Source of the DNA: Pseudomonadota bacterium
GTDB taxonomy: Bacteria > BMS3Abin14
Assembly (NCBI GenBank): GCA_003228585.1
Contig: QIEJ01000241.1
Location: forward strand, 1 to 32,008
Direction: 5' to 3'
Length of the DNA: 32,008 bases
Position numbers and translations under genes: made by a program. This document shows, piece by piece, positions 1 to 8,682 of this stretch (position 1 is the first letter of the stretch; the number at the start of each line of letters is the position of its first letter). The notes under the pieces were generated by a model. It saw nothing but the letters and a program-made list of their open reading frames with translations. It was not told the origin of the DNA and made no database searches.

Positions 1-2
1 CC

Positions 3-1697
3 AATAAAGGCCTACCCTTCACAACCTCCCTCCGGCTTCTGCTCTCGTACCGGATCATGGAGCTGAGAAACCTCTTTGTCTTTGGAGGGACCAGGACCAT
101 GATGTGGGCGGCTTCCATTCTGCTGATCGGCGGTCTCTTTATCTGGCTCGATTACGTGTTCTTCTTCAAACTCATTCAGGCCATTCAGGAGAAGCTTGAG
201 TTCCTGGCTCCGTATATGCTCGGACAGCTCATCCATACTCTCTTCCTGTCCTTTTTCGGTCTGCTGGCCCTCTCGAGCATGACATCTTCAGTGTCCGGTT
301 TTTTCATGAGCCGTGAAGTCCCGTTTCTATTGACCTCCCCGGTTGATCCCAAGGCATTTCTCATACAACGATTCGGTCTGGTCTTTACTCAGAGCGTGTG
401 GATGATCATCATCTTTGGCGCGCCTCCCTTCTTTGCCTATTCGTCGCGACTGGGTCTCCGGTGGAATTTTCTTGTCGGATGGTTTCCCGTATTCCTCCTC
501 CTTGTCACTATTCCGGTGCTGCTGGGATCATCCTGCGGGATCGTCCTCATGAGGCTGCTTCCCGCTTCCAGAGTCAACCAGGCGCTGAGCTTTCTGACCC
601 TTGCCATCGGAGCCATGATCATTATCCTCTTCCGGATGAGCCGCCCGGAGCGGTTGTTCATGGATGTTCCCCAGGAGGAGGTAATGGATTTCGTTCAGGC
701 CATGTCTGTGCCTGATTTCGCATTCATGCCCACGAGTTGGGCAACCTCAGCTGTAGTCAGCCTGGGTTCTGATCAGATGGGGGGGGTTTATCTTCTTAAC
801 CTTCTTTATCTTTTAACGGCTGCTGCCGGATGCGCATTGCTGCTCTTGATGGTGTTCCGGTTGTTCTACCGGAAGGGGCTTTCCTCCCTTGATGAAGGGC
901 AGATCCGGAAGGCCGGAAAGGGCAAAGGCCTCGTCGAGTCGAGCCTTGAAAGGCTTCCTCCCTTCCTGGGCTCCTATCTGAGCAAGGATGTGCTCATCTT
1001 CGTCAGAGATCCGTCCCGCTGGACACAGCTTTTCCTCCTCGGGGCCCTGGTGGTGCTCTACGTATATAATGCCTACAGTTTTCCCCTTGGGGGTTTTTTC
1101 TACCGCAACCTGGTGGCTTTTCTCAATCTGGGCCTCACCGGCTTCGTTCTTTCCGCGCTTTGCGTGAGGTTCGTCTTCCCGTCAGTGAGCCTAGAGGGTC
1201 TGTCCATGTGGATCACCATGTCCGCACCGGTACCCATGAGGAGGTTTTTTCTGGCCAAATATATCTTCGCGGCTGTTCCACTGTGTATCATCTCTCTGAT
1301 CCTGTCGGTGACGACGAATATGGTCATGAAGGTGGACGGTGACATGATGATCCTTTTCGGCGGGGCATCGGTGGCCATGGCGCTGGCTTTGGTGGGATTG
1401 AATCTGGGGATGGGGGCCGTCTTCCCACGGTTTCATTATGAAAACGAGGCCCAGATCCCCGCCTCTCCCGGGGGCGTGGTTACCATGATCATCAGCCTTG
1501 CTTACATCGGTTTCGTGATCGTCTTCATGGCTGCACCGGTGTACCGGTTCTTCGCTTCTCCAATGGGCCTGACGGCCCTGACGAAAGGGGACGCCGTTTT
1601 CGGTCTGGCAGGAGCGTTCCTGTTGTCGGTGGCGGTGGCGGTGATCCCGGTGGGTTTCGGATTGCGGAAGATCGGACAGTGGAGTGAGAGGCGGTGA
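3..1697 (+). CDS. ABC-2-like membrane permease, 5'-truncated by the window edge
   Basis: This is a very hydrophobic protein with about ten or more predicted membrane segments and short loops, for example around SILLIGGLFIWLDYVFFF and LLLVTIPVLLGSSCGIVL. It resembles the large permeases of PF16949 (putative ABC exporter membrane subunit, usually about 550 aa). These pair with a separate ATPase that I do not see here and that may lie upstream. The ORF track starts at the ATG at 57, but the frame is open back to base 3 and reads LPFTTSLRLLLSYRIMELRN. That looks like the usual amphipathic N-terminus of this family, so the true start is probably outside the window. The substrate cannot be told from sequence. 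The gene ends about 250 bp before the convergent chorismate mutase gene, in a repeat-filled gap. Confidence 0.7.
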   Translation, partial: NKGLPFTTSLRLLLSYRIMELRNLFVFGGTRTMMWAASILLIGGLFIWLDYVFFFKLIQAIQEKLEFLAPYMLGQLIHTLFLSFFGLLALSSMTSSVSGFFMSREVPFLLTSPVDPKAFLIQRFGLVFTQSVWMIIIFGAPPFFAYSSRLGLRWNFLVGWFPVFLLLVTIPVLLGSSCGIVLMRLLPASRVNQALSFLTLAIGAMIIILFRMSRPERLFMDVPQEEVMDFVQAMSVPDFAFMPTSWATSAVVSLGSDQMGGVYLLNLLYLLTAAAGCALLLLMVFRLFYRKGLSSLDEGQIRKAGKGKGLVESSLERLPPFLGSYLSKDVLIFVRDPSRWTQLFLLGALVVLYVYNAYSFPLGGFFYRNLVAFLNLGLTGFVLSALCVRFVFPSVSLEGLSMWITMSAPVPMRRFFLAKYIFAAVPLCIISLILSVTTNMVMKVDGDMMILFGGASVAMALALVGLNLGMGAVFPRFHYENEAQIPASPGGVVTMIISLAYIGFVIVFMAAPVYRFFASPMGLTALTKGDAVFGLAGAFLLSVAVAVIPVGFGLRKIGQWSERR

Positions 1698-1703
1698 CGC
1701 CGG

Positions 1704-1740
1704 CACGAGGGGGCGAGTGGGCGCATGGGCGAGGGGGCGA
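1704..1740. repeat. GGGCGAG-type G-rich micro-repeat tract
   Basis: Irregular iterations of GGGCGAG/GGGCGCATG begin just after the permease stop codon. Similar tracts occur at 11119-11152 and 14578-14640. In all three places the tract directly precedes a copy of the palindromic intergenic repeat. No function is known to me. Confidence 0.6.
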
Positions 1741-1752
1741 CACGGGGAAAAT

Positions 1753-1877
1753 GCGCAGTCATCGCGAGGACCGGCGGGACGAAGCGATCTCGGCTGGTTG
1801 AGACTGCCGCAGTCGCTTAGCTCATCGGGATTGCCGCGTCATCACACCCAAGGCGTGACTCCTCGCAATGACTGCGC
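1753..1877. repeat. Palindromic intergenic repeat, copy A
   Basis: This is a 125-bp element whose ends are a 17-bp inverted repeat (GCGCAGTCATCGCGAGG against CCTCGCAATGACTGCGC, one mismatch). The interior holds GAAGCGATCTCG and GAGACTGCCGCAGTCGC, which recur in the other copies. It is followed at 1890-1925 by a GGAATCTGAAATCTGGAA micro-repeat tract. It is non-coding and lies between the convergent permease and chorismate mutase genes. It could be a MITE or REP-like element; there is no transposase in the window. Confidence 0.85.
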
Positions 1878-1949
1878 TTTCCTTTGGAATGTGGAATCTG
1901 AAATCTGGAATTTTAAACGTGGGACCTTGAAAATGTCGCAGAACCGCCG

Positions 1950-2249
1950 TCAGTCTTCTTCCTGTAAACGGCGGCTTTCAGCCATAATGACCTCGTAAAT
2001 GCGAACCAGAGCATCCGCATCCATGGGGCCTTTGGCTCCGCCCGCCAGTTTCTTTCTGATCTTACCCTCCCTGGCCGGATCCTGGATGGGGATCCCCAGT
2101 TCCTTTTTGACCATCCCTGTTTCCTGGGCCAGGCCCGCCCTCTCCTGAAGCAGCTCGATGATCCTGGTATCGATCTTGTCGATGAAGGACCGGATGTTGG
2201 AAAGGCGTGGGTCCTGAGGTTCAGCTTTAGGGTTTTCCCGGTTTTTCAT
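1950..2249 (-). CDS. AroQ-type chorismate mutase (monofunctional)
   Basis: A 99-aa protein that matches the all-helical AroQ chorismate mutase domain, which converts chorismate to prephenate for Phe/Tyr synthesis. The pattern IRSFIDKIDTRIIELLQERAG, followed by K-x-x-LGIPIQDPAREGKI, has the expected arginines and the conserved lysine. It is free-standing, with no fused prephenate dehydratase or DAHP synthase. Its ATG overlaps the nadB stop by 4 nt (ATGA), so the two are probably translationally coupled. A 7-bp inverted repeat (CCGCCGT/ACGGCGG, 1944-1974) spans the stop codon but lacks a T-tract, so I do not call it a terminator. Confidence 0.85.
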   Translation of the reverse strand: MKNRENPKAEPQDPRLSNIRSFIDKIDTRIIELLQERAGLAQETGMVKKELGIPIQDPAREGKIRKKLAGGAKGPMDADALVRIYEVIMAESRRLQEED

Positions 2250-3880
2250 CCTGTCTTCCCTTCATCTCTTCTGTTGATCACAGTGTCAAATGCCAGTTTG
2301 TCGTCTGTTTCGGGGTAGTCAAGAGTGTAGTGCAGTCCGCGGCTTTCTTTCCTGCCCATAGCACAGCGGACGATGAGTTCAGCCACGGTGACAAGATTCC
2401 TCAGCTCGATGAGTTGTCTCGTGATGCGAAAGTTCCAGTAGTACTCCTCCACCTCCCGCTGAAGAAGTTCTGTCCGGTGCAGAGCCCTCTCCAGACGCCT
2501 GTCCGACCGGACGATCCCAACGTAATTCCACAGGGTCCTGCGGATCTCGTCCCAGTTGTGCGTGATGACTACCATCTCGTCGGAATCGACAGCGTCCCCC
2601 GGGTCCCAGCCCGGAATCTCTGTGAACGGCGCGGCGGAAAGAGTTTTCCAGTCCCTCTCGAGGACTCTGGCGATACGGTCGGCCATAACCACAGCCTCGA
2701 GCAGGGAATTGCTGGCAAGTCTGTTGGCACCGTGAAGGCCGGTACAGGCCACCTCGCCGCAGGCAAATAGTGAGGGAATATTTGATCGACCGTCAAGGTC
2801 TGTTACAACCCCTCCACACTGGTAATGAGCGGCAGGAACGACTGGGAGGGGGTCCTTGGTCATGTCGAATCCGTATTCGCTGCACTTTTGGTAGATGTTG
2901 GGGAAACGATCAATGATCTTGCGGGCAGGTTCGTGGGTGATGTCCAGCAATACGTAGTCGTCACCCCTGGTTTTTAATTCGCTGTCGATGGCCCGTGCCA
3001 CGATGTCCCGCGGCGCCAGATCCTTCATGGGATGGTACTTTTCCATGAAAGCGGTTCCGTCAAGGGTCCTGAGTATGGCCCCCTCACCCCTTACCGCCTC
3101 ACTGATCAGGAATGATTTGGCTTCCGGATGAAAGAGGCAGGTAGGGTGAAACTGGATAAACTCCATGTTGGCGATGTCGGCCCCGGCACGATATCCCATG
3201 GCTATTCCGGCTCCTGTGGCCACATCCGGGTTGCTTGTGTACAGATAAGCTTTCCCCGCGCCGCCGCTGGCCAGAACTACAGCACGGGCTGACCACGGGA
3301 TGACCTCCCCTGACTGGGTGTCATGGATATAACACCCGAAGCAAATGTCATCTCCCGGTTTGTCAGGAAGGCGGGATTCGAGGGAACCTTTTGTGACAAG
3401 ATTCAATGCTGTGTGATTTTCCAGAAGCTCAATCCTGTCGGATCCGAGAACGGCCTGGAGGAGAGCCCGTTGAATCTCCCTTCCGGTCATATCCTGTGCA
3501 TGGACAATACGCCGGTGTGAATGGCCTCCCTCTCGACCCAGGGCCAGGTCGCCGCCATCAGAAAGGCTGAACTTTGCCCCGAAATCCATCAGTTCCCTGA
3601 TGGCTTTCGGACCATCACGGACGATGGATTCCACCGCATCCCGATGACACAGCCCGGCGCCTGCATCCAGGGTGTCCCGGATGTGATACTCGAAACGATC
3701 CGCGTCATCCAGTACGGTGGCGATGCCGCCCTGGGCCTGGGAGGTAGAGGTATCGTCAGCGGTTTTCTTGGTCACTACGGTGACATTGGCAAAAGATGCC
3801 ATTTCAAGGGCCGCTATCAGGCCGGCGACACCGCTGCCAATGATGAGAATATCACTCTGTCTGCTCATTATGCTGAGCAA
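2246..3880 (-). CDS. nadB: L-aspartate oxidase (quinolinate/NAD synthesis)
   Basis: This flavoprotein oxidises L-aspartate to iminoaspartate for quinolinate synthase, the first step of de novo NAD synthesis. The 544 residues start with an FAD dinucleotide fold (ILIIGSGVAGLIAALE, about residues 11-26). They continue with TSTSQAQGGIA, the substrate-side HPTCL motif, and GRSNIPSLFACGEVACTGLHGANRLASNS, which is typical of NadB rather than fumarate reductase/SdhA. A C-terminal helical domain follows. The start could be M1 or M5 (MSRQSD, 3868). nadA and nadC are not in the window. A plausible promoter lies at 3910-3939. Confidence 0.96.
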   Translation of the reverse strand: MLSIMSRQSDILIIGSGVAGLIAALEMASFANVTVVTKKTADDTSTSQAQGGIATVLDDADRFEYHIRDTLDAGAGLCHRDAVESIVRDGPKAIRELMDFGAKFSLSDGGDLALGREGGHSHRRIVHAQDMTGREIQRALLQAVLGSDRIELLENHTALNLVTKGSLESRLPDKPGDDICFGCYIHDTQSGEVIPWSARAVVLASGGAGKAYLYTSNPDVATGAGIAMGYRAGADIANMEFIQFHPTCLFHPEAKSFLISEAVRGEGAILRTLDGTAFMEKYHPMKDLAPRDIVARAIDSELKTRGDDYVLLDITHEPARKIIDRFPNIYQKCSEYGFDMTKDPLPVVPAAHYQCGGVVTDLDGRSNIPSLFACGEVACTGLHGANRLASNSLLEAVVMADRIARVLERDWKTLSAAPFTEIPGWDPGDAVDSDEMVVITHNWDEIRRTLWNYVGIVRSDRRLERALHRTELLQREVEEYYWNFRITRQLIELRNLVTVAELIVRCAMGRKESRGLHYTLDYPETDDKLAFDTVINRRDEGKTG

Positions 3881-3909
3881 ACTAGCATATTCCCCTGTGC
3901 GGGAAAAGT

Positions 3910-3939
3910 GTTATAGTATCGAAACTTGCGCTTGGTTAA
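3910..3939 (-). promoter_or_regulatory. Candidate sigma-70 promoter for nadB-aroQ
   Basis: Read on the minus strand: TTAACC, an 18-nt spacer, then TATAAC (5/6 match to the -10 consensus), about 30 nt upstream of the nadB start. On the plus strand a direct repeat CTTGCGC (3925-3931, 3942-3948) overlaps it, which could be regulatory. Inferred from motif match only. Confidence 0.4.
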
Positions 3940-4008
3940 CTCTTGCGCCCTTAAAGCCCTTTTGGTAAAGATTGATGGGCCTGCCAGAGGTGGGATCGAA
4001 GGGCTGAC

Positions 4009-4027
4009 ACCCTGCTCTGTTTGCAGG
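4009..4027 (+). promoter_or_regulatory. Leader hairpin before the unknown gene at 4046
   Basis: CCCTGC-(tctgttt)-GCAGGG forms a short stem only a few nucleotides before the Shine-Dalgarno GGAGGAAG at 4034-4041. It could modulate translation. I compared it by eye with common riboswitch consensus sequences and recognised none. Confidence 0.35.
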
Positions 4028-4045
4028 GCATCTGGAGGAAGATGT

Positions 4046-4993
4046 TTGTTTCTGCTTATCGGTGAGATGAAGCAGTTGCCGTTCGGTCCCAGGGACATAG
4101 TTAAGGTTCACAGGGGCATGAACATGGTCAAAGTATCCGTTGGGGAACACATTTCGGAACCCTCCGAGGTCTACATAACGACCATTAAAGATGGAGAAAA
4201 ACTGTCCACCAATGTTGTTTTTTATCTGATTGAATCCAAAATCAGAACACTTTATGGTTTCAAAGGAAATCCCTACGAGTCGTCCAACAGGATCAACATT
4301 GAGACCGAGGCGAGAGAATTCGTTGAGGAGATGGGAGCCATCCTGGAGGACATCGGTTGGGAGAGCATGTCAGAGGAGGACCAGAAAGGCTGGCTTGATC
4401 AGCAGTTTCTTTTCCCGACGCAGGAAGAATTACAGGCGGATCAGCCGGTCGATGAGACCGTGAAATTGGTAGAAGCGGAGGTCGATGAAGAGGCCATCCT
4501 TCTGGACATCGAGGTGGTAGTTCCAGAGGAGGCGCCGGAGGAGGCGCCAGTTGAAGCTTCCAAAACGGGAGAACCCGCGGTAGCTGCGCAGGATGAGGTT
4601 CCTGACGATATCCCCACCGAAGAACCCGCTGAACCAGAGGATGCTGCCCAGGCAAAAAGACAAACCGGGGAATCCCTTGAAAAAGCCGACAAAAAGGTTG
4701 TTTTCGTCGAGGAAAAATTCGATGAGATGCTCAAGCAGGCTTTTCTTGTTCCCCCGGATGACACGGAGGATGATGAAGGAACCGAACGTGATGAATCAGC
4801 CGGCTCGAAGGAGGTTGAGGAAACTCCGGTCAAATCCGCAGATGACGGTTCTGTAAGAGAAGAGAGGGTCGAAGATGCCCGGGTTCAGGCGGAATCCGCT
4901 CCTGAAGGAGAAACTCCTGAGGCAGAATCGACCCGGGAAGCCCGGAAGAGATCAGATGCGGGAAAAATCCTGCGCTTTCTTTCGAAGATGTAG
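4046..4993 (+). CDS. Unrecognised protein with conserved N-terminal domain and long acidic tail
   Basis: I do not recognise this family. I choose TTG 4046 as the start because GGAGGAAG lies 5-6 nt before it. The track start at 3926 lies in the nadB promoter region, and ATG 4067 is a weaker alternative. The first ~110 residues look folded (VKVSVGEHISEPSEVYITTI, then FYLIESKIRTLYGFKGNPYE and EAREFVEEMGAILEDIGWE). The remainder, roughly residues 120-300, is a low-complexity Glu/Asp/Pro/Ala-rich region and is probably disordered. The protein ends in a basic patch with KILRFLSKM. There is no signal peptide or membrane segment. It precedes a PilF-like lipoprotein by 30 nt and is presumably co-transcribed with it. 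Genes in this setting suggest an envelope or pilus-associated role, but that is guesswork. Confidence 0.75.
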   Translation: MFLLIGEMKQLPFGPRDIVKVHRGMNMVKVSVGEHISEPSEVYITTIKDGEKLSTNVVFYLIESKIRTLYGFKGNPYESSNRINIETEAREFVEEMGAILEDIGWESMSEEDQKGWLDQQFLFPTQEELQADQPVDETVKLVEAEVDEEAILLDIEVVVPEEAPEEAPVEASKTGEPAVAAQDEVPDDIPTEEPAEPEDAAQAKRQTGESLEKADKKVVFVEEKFDEMLKQAFLVPPDDTEDDEGTERDESAGSKEVEETPVKSADDGSVREERVEDARVQAESAPEGETPEAESTREARKRSDAGKILRFLSKM

Positions 4994-5023
4994 TTCAAAA
5001 ATATATATAGAGGAGAGACGACT

Positions 5024-5797
5024 TTGTTGCGGAATAAATGGTTTCTACGATTCATGATTGTCGGGACGTGGGCTTTTCTGCTTTCCTCGTGTACTTCCAT
5101 GAGTGAAAAAAAGGCTGAGAGCAAACAGGAAGGCGCCCTCCATTTTCAGATCGGGGTTAATTATCTTGTCAAGGGCAACATTGAGATGGCCTACTTTGAG
5201 CTTGGCAAGGCCGCGCGTCTCATGCCTAAGGACCCGGATGTTCATTTTGCCCTGGGCACCGTCCATGCCGCCAGGAAAGATTACAGCAGAGCATTGGAGG
5301 AGTACAAACTGACCATCCGTCTTGATCCGGAATACGCTGACGCATACAACAACATTGGATTTGTCTATTTTAAACTGGAGCAGTGGGACAAGGCTATTGA
5401 GTACTGCCGGAAAGCTCTGAACCAGATCAGTTATCAGACCCCGGAAAAGGCACTCACAATTATTGGCGATTCCTATTATAGAAAGGGCGATAACGCCAAA
5501 GCTATCGAAAATCTGAAACGCGCACTGGGGATCAATCCCGATGAGCCGCGCCCTGCCAACACGCTGGCCATGATCTATCTCGAAGCGGGGAATTTAGGGG
5601 CGGCCAAGGACATACTCACCGAACTCATCGGCCGGCATCCCAATTATCCAGGCGCTCACCTTAATCTGGGAATCGCCTATTACAAAGAACGTGATTTCCG
5701 TGCAGCAAAAAAGGAATTCGAGATTGTTCTTAACCTTGCGGAGAAGAACAGCGAGGACAGCCAATTGGCCAGAGGGTACCTTGACCTTATTGATTGA
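5024..5797 (+). CDS. TPR-repeat lipoprotein, PilF/PilW-like
   Basis: The start is TTG 5024, set by AGGAGAG 6-7 nt upstream. The N-terminus is a lipoprotein signal (MLRNKWFLRFMIVGTWAFLL) with lipobox LSSC, so the mature Cys is near residue 23 and the product is probably outer-membrane anchored. About six TPR units follow from residue 45 on (NYLVKGNIEMAYFELGKAAR, DVHFALGTVHAARKDYSRAL, AYNNIGFVYFKLEQWDKAIE and so on). Length and layout match PilF/PilW lipoproteins, which help assemble the type IV pilus secretin. No other pilus gene is in the window, so a generic TPR lipoprotein role remains possible. It is followed by a rodZ-like gene. Confidence 0.85.
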   Translation: MLRNKWFLRFMIVGTWAFLLSSCTSMSEKKAESKQEGALHFQIGVNYLVKGNIEMAYFELGKAARLMPKDPDVHFALGTVHAARKDYSRALEEYKLTIRLDPEYADAYNNIGFVYFKLEQWDKAIEYCRKALNQISYQTPEKALTIIGDSYYRKGDNAKAIENLKRALGINPDEPRPANTLAMIYLEAGNLGAAKDILTELIGRHPNYPGAHLNLGIAYYKERDFRAAKKEFEIVLNLAEKNSEDSQLARGYLDLID

Positions 5798-5806
5798 ATT
5801 TACATA

Positions 5807-5856
5807 GGGGGCGTTGTTGATTTGTTGGTGTCAATCAACAAATCAACAATGCCCCC
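5807..5856 (+). repeat. Long hairpin (21-bp stem, 8-nt loop) between the TPR gene and rodZ-like gene
   Basis: GGGGGCGTTGTTGATTTGTTG pairs with CAACAAATCAACAATGCCCCC across its full 21 bp, with a single G-U wobble and the loop gtgtcaat. No T-tract follows, so it is not a classical intrinsic terminator. It starts 9 nt after the TPR stop and ends 20 nt before the preferred rodZ-like ATG. The ORF track's start at 5814 lies inside the stem and is therefore unlikely. Confidence 0.9.
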
Positions 5857-5876
5857 TCATCGGACCGGTGGTAGAG

Positions 5877-6590
5877 ATGAGCCAGGAGTTGGGCGATTAC
5901 ATCCGGAGACTCAGGGAGGAGTCGGGGGTCAGCCGAAAAGATCTGGCCGAAACGACCAGGATAAGGCTCCGATATATTGAGGCACTCGAGGAAGGCCATA
6001 TTGATGATCTGCCTGGGGTTGCCTTTGTCCGAGGCTTCATTCGTACCATTTTTTCCGAGTTGGGTGAGAACCCGGACAGAGCCCTTTACCTGGTTGAGGA
6101 TTATTATCACGAGGAAGAACCTGACGAGCTTGAAACAGTTCCTGTATCACGAAGGATCTTTCTCCCCCTGGCGGTGGCCACCGCCGTTCTTGTTATTCTT
6201 CTTGCCGGAAGCCTTTTTCTCCGCAAGTGCGGCACTCGAAAAGGCGAGGAGCCTTCACCCGATGAAATAGCGGGAAAAGCCGCCTCGAACACCTTTTCAA
6301 ATGAGGCCGGCATACAGACCATCGGTGAACTGGAGGGCCTCGAGGACCTGAATCTCATCATACAGGCCATCGACAAAACATGGCTGAGAATTAAAACCGA
6401 CAGTTCGGATTCATGGGAAACGACAATGAGACCTGGAGACGAAGTCCGGCTGCGGGCATCTGATCGGATCAATCTCCTGATTGGGAACGCTGGCGGCATC
6501 CTGTTCGATCTCAACGGGAAACAGTTCGGACCTCCCGGTTCCAAGGGACAGGTTTTATCGAACTATGTGATTACGAGGGATAATCTCTGA
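5877..6590 (+). CDS. RodZ-like HTH transmembrane protein with DUF4115 domain
   Basis: The start is set at ATG 5877 (in-frame GTG 5868 is an alternative) because the longer track ORF begins inside a hairpin. Residues 1-70 form a Cro/C1-type HTH of the RodZ type ([30 protein letters not shown], then [12 protein letters not shown]). One membrane segment follows ([22 protein letters not shown], about 112-133). The rest is periplasmic and ends in a DUF4115 domain ([41 protein letters not shown]). RodZ links MreB to the cell wall machinery. Many delta-type genomes carry such proteins away from mre genes, so the exact partner is not certain. A second long hairpin spans its stop codon. Confidence 0.85.
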   Translation: MSQELGDYIRRLREESGVSRKDLAETTRIRLRYIEALEEGHIDDLPGVAFVRGFIRTIFSELGENPDRALYLVEDYYHEEEPDELETVPVSRRIFLPLAVATAVLVILLAGSLFLRKCGTRKGEEPSPDEIAGKAASNTFSNEAGIQTIGELEGLEDLNLIIQAIDKTWLRIKTDSSDSWETTMRPGDEVRLRASDRINLLIGNAGGILFDLNGKQFGPPGSKGQVLSNYVITRDNL

Positions 6591-6642
6591 TTTTTCTCCA
6601 CCACGCCGGTTTTTTATTAGAAGGTGGGAGAGAAAAATCAGA
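6586..6642 (+). repeat. Long hairpin (about 17-bp stem) spanning the rodZ-like stop, just before fusA
   Basis: TCTGATTTTTCTCCACC pairs with GGTGGGAGAGAAAAATCAGA, with one bulged G and a loop of about 20 nt. The 5' arm contains the stop codon of the rodZ-like gene. The 3' arm ends 4-5 nt before the fusA ribosome binding site (TAAGGA). It could be an attenuator, a processing site or a terminator. The loop itself carries TTTTTTATT, but that is not placed after the stem. Confidence 0.85.
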
Positions 6643-6657
6643 AATGTAAGGAACGAT

Positions 6658-8682
6658 ATGTCACTGGATAAGCTGCGAAATATAGGCGTCATCGCCCACA
6701 TCGATGCGGGAAAGACCACAACCACCGAACGGATTCTTTACTATACCGGAAAAATCCACAGGATGGGTGAGGTGGACGATGGATCGACCCAGATGGATTG
6801 GATGACCCAGGAGCAGGAGAGGGGTATAACAATTACCTCCGCAGCGACGACCTGCCGGTGGGGACAGCACGTCATTAACATCATAGACACTCCGGGTCAT
6901 GTGGATTTCACGGCAGAGGTGGAAAGATCCCTGCGGGTCCTTGACAGTGCTGTCGTGGTTTTTTGCGCCGTTTCAGGAGTCCAGCCACAGTCCGAAAAGG
7001 TGTGGAGGCAGGCCGACAAATACAAAGTGCCAAGGATTGTATTTATTAATAAAATAGATAGGTTGGGAGCAGACCCTCATAAAGTACTTGAAGATATCAG
7101 GAGTACTCTTGACGCAAAGCCGCTTCCTCTCCAGATGCCCGTTGGCGTGGAGTCACACTTTCGGGGAATCGTGGATCTTGTAACCATGAAATTCGTGACA
7201 TGGGATGATGATGAGGGCGAGACTCCACTTGTATCGCCTGTCCCGGAGGCGCTTGTCAAGGATGCCGCGCAGTGGAGAGACTCCTTAATGGAGGTCCTCG
7301 CCGAAGTGGACGAGGAGGTTATGGATCTGTATCTCGAAGGTGACGCTGTCCCCGGGGATCTCGCGATGAGCGCCATTCGAAAGGGTACTCTCGGGAGGGA
7401 TTTTTATCCTGTTCTGTACGGTTCTGCACTGAAGAAGAGAGGTGTACAACCGCTCCTGGATGCCATTGTGGATTACCTCCCTTCACCTATGGATCTGCCT
7501 CCGGTGTTTGGGTCCCGGGATGGAGAGAGTTTGACAAGGGCTCCCGATCCGGATGGCCCTTTCAGCGCTCTCATGTTCAAGACCATGGCGTTCTCCGGTC
7601 GTCCCAACCTTTTCTACCTGCGTGTGTATTCAGGCCGGTGTTCTCTGGGGGCAAAGATGCTGAACACCAGATCAGGGAAGGTTGAACGCGCCATGAAGAT
7701 CCTCAGGATGCACGCCAACAGGCGCGAGGAGATACGGGAGATGACGGTAGGGGACATCGTGGCACTGGTTGGACTTAAGGACGCAAGGACTGGCGACACT
7801 CTTTGTGATCCCGCCAACCCCGTCAACCTTGAGGAACTGTCCTTCCCGGAACCGGTTATCTTCATTGCCATTGAACCGAAGAGCACAAAGGATCAGGACA
7901 AAATGCTGGACGTTCTTTCAGTACTGGCGGATGAGGATCCGACCTTTGGTGTCCGAATAGACGATGAGACCGGGCAGATTATTCTGAGCGGGATGGGTGA
8001 ACTTCATCTGGAGGTCCTGGTCGATCGTCTGTTCAAGGATTTCAAGGTCCAGGGCCGGGTAGGGAAACCACAGGTATCGTACCGGGAGACGGTGACAAGG
8101 ACGGTAACTGCAGAGGAGAGGTTCGCCAGGGAGATTGCGGGCAAGGACCATGAAGCGTCGGTTACCCTGAGCGTCGATCCGTTGCCTGATGGGGGGGCAG
8201 TGCGGTACGTTGATAAATGTCCCGACGGGAAGATACCGGAGGAGTACCGCCGTTATATAGAGCAGTGTGTCTACGAGGCCGCGTCCAGCGGCGCAAAGGC
8301 CGGTTATCCGGTCATTGACATCCAGGTTACCCTCCTTGACGGCGATTACCATCCGGACAGATCCAGCGAGACGGCCTACAAGGCAGCTGCGATGGGGGCT
8401 CTGCATAAATGTCTCCTGGACGGGAATCCGATTCTCCTTGAACCGATCATGGCGGTGGAGGTTGAAACGCCGGAAGACTTCACCGGGGATGTTATGAGCA
8501 GCCTCAACGTCAGGAGGGCGACCATAGAGGGCGTTCAGAAACAGGGCCAGCTGGAGGTAATCAGCACCAAGGTCCCGTTAAAGGAGATGTTTGGCTACAC
8601 AACCTCTCTTCGATCGGTTACCCAGGGGAGGGGGACTTTCTCCATGGAGCTTTCGCAGTACCGTCAGGTGGAGGACAAATGA
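6658..8682 (+). CDS. fusA: Elongation factor G (translational GTPase)
   Basis: The 674-aa protein has the full EF-G layout. G1 is AHIDAGKTT (13-21), switch I is [12 protein letters not shown]3 is DTPGHVDF, G4 is NKID and G5 is GSALKK. Domain II, the domain III motif [13 protein letters not shown], domain IV ([11 protein letters not shown]) and domain V with [18 protein letters not shown] follow. It catalyses GTP-driven translocation, or with RRF ribosome recycling. It is not in a str operon (no rpsL, rpsG or tuf nearby), so it may be a second, specialised EF-G paralogue such as those described in spirochaetes, planctomycetes and deltas. Its stop overlaps the next start by 4 nt (ATGA). Confidence 0.95.
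   Translation: MSLDKLRNIGVIAHIDAGKTTTTERILYYTGKIHRMGEVDDGSTQMDWMTQEQERGITITSAATTCRWGQHVINIIDTPGHVDFTAEVERSLRVLDSAVVVFCAVSGVQPQSEKVWRQADKYKVPRIVFINKIDRLGADPHKVLEDIRSTLDAKPLPLQMPVGVESHFRGIVDLVTMKFVTWDDDEGETPLVSPVPEALVKDAAQWRDSLMEVLAEVDEEVMDLYLEGDAVPGDLAMSAIRKGTLGRDFYPVLYGSALKKRGVQPLLDAIVDYLPSPMDLPPVFGSRDGESLTRAPDPDGPFSALMFKTMAFSGRPNLFYLRVYSGRCSLGAKMLNTRSGKVERAMKILRMHANRREEIREMTVGDIVALVGLKDARTGDTLCDPANPVNLEELSFPEPVIFIAIEPKSTKDQDKMLDVLSVLADEDPTFGVRIDDETGQIILSGMGELHLEVLVDRLFKDFKVQGRVGKPQVSYRETVTRTVTAEERFAREIAGKDHEASVTLSVDPLPDGGAVRYVDKCPDGKIPEEYRRYIEQCVYEAASSGAKAGYPVIDIQVTLLDGDYHPDRSSETAYKAAAMGALHKCLLDGNPILLEPIMAVEVETPEDFTGDVMSSLNVRRATIEGVQKQGQLEVISTKVPLKEMFGYTTSLRSVTQGRGTFSMELSQYRQVEDK

Noticed and set aside
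1684-1998. ORF of 104 aa in the gap after the permease
   Set aside because: It runs through the palindromic repeat and low-complexity tracts and then antisense to chorismate mutase; no coding signal.
3521-3916. Plus-strand 131-aa ORF over nadB
   Set aside because: Antisense shadow of the well-supported nadB N-terminus.
3960-4045. Possible riboswitch in the leader of the 4046 gene
   Set aside because: A hairpin is present, but by eye it does not match cyclic-di-GMP, preQ1, SAM, fluoride or guanidine consensus sequences; kept only as a leader hairpin.
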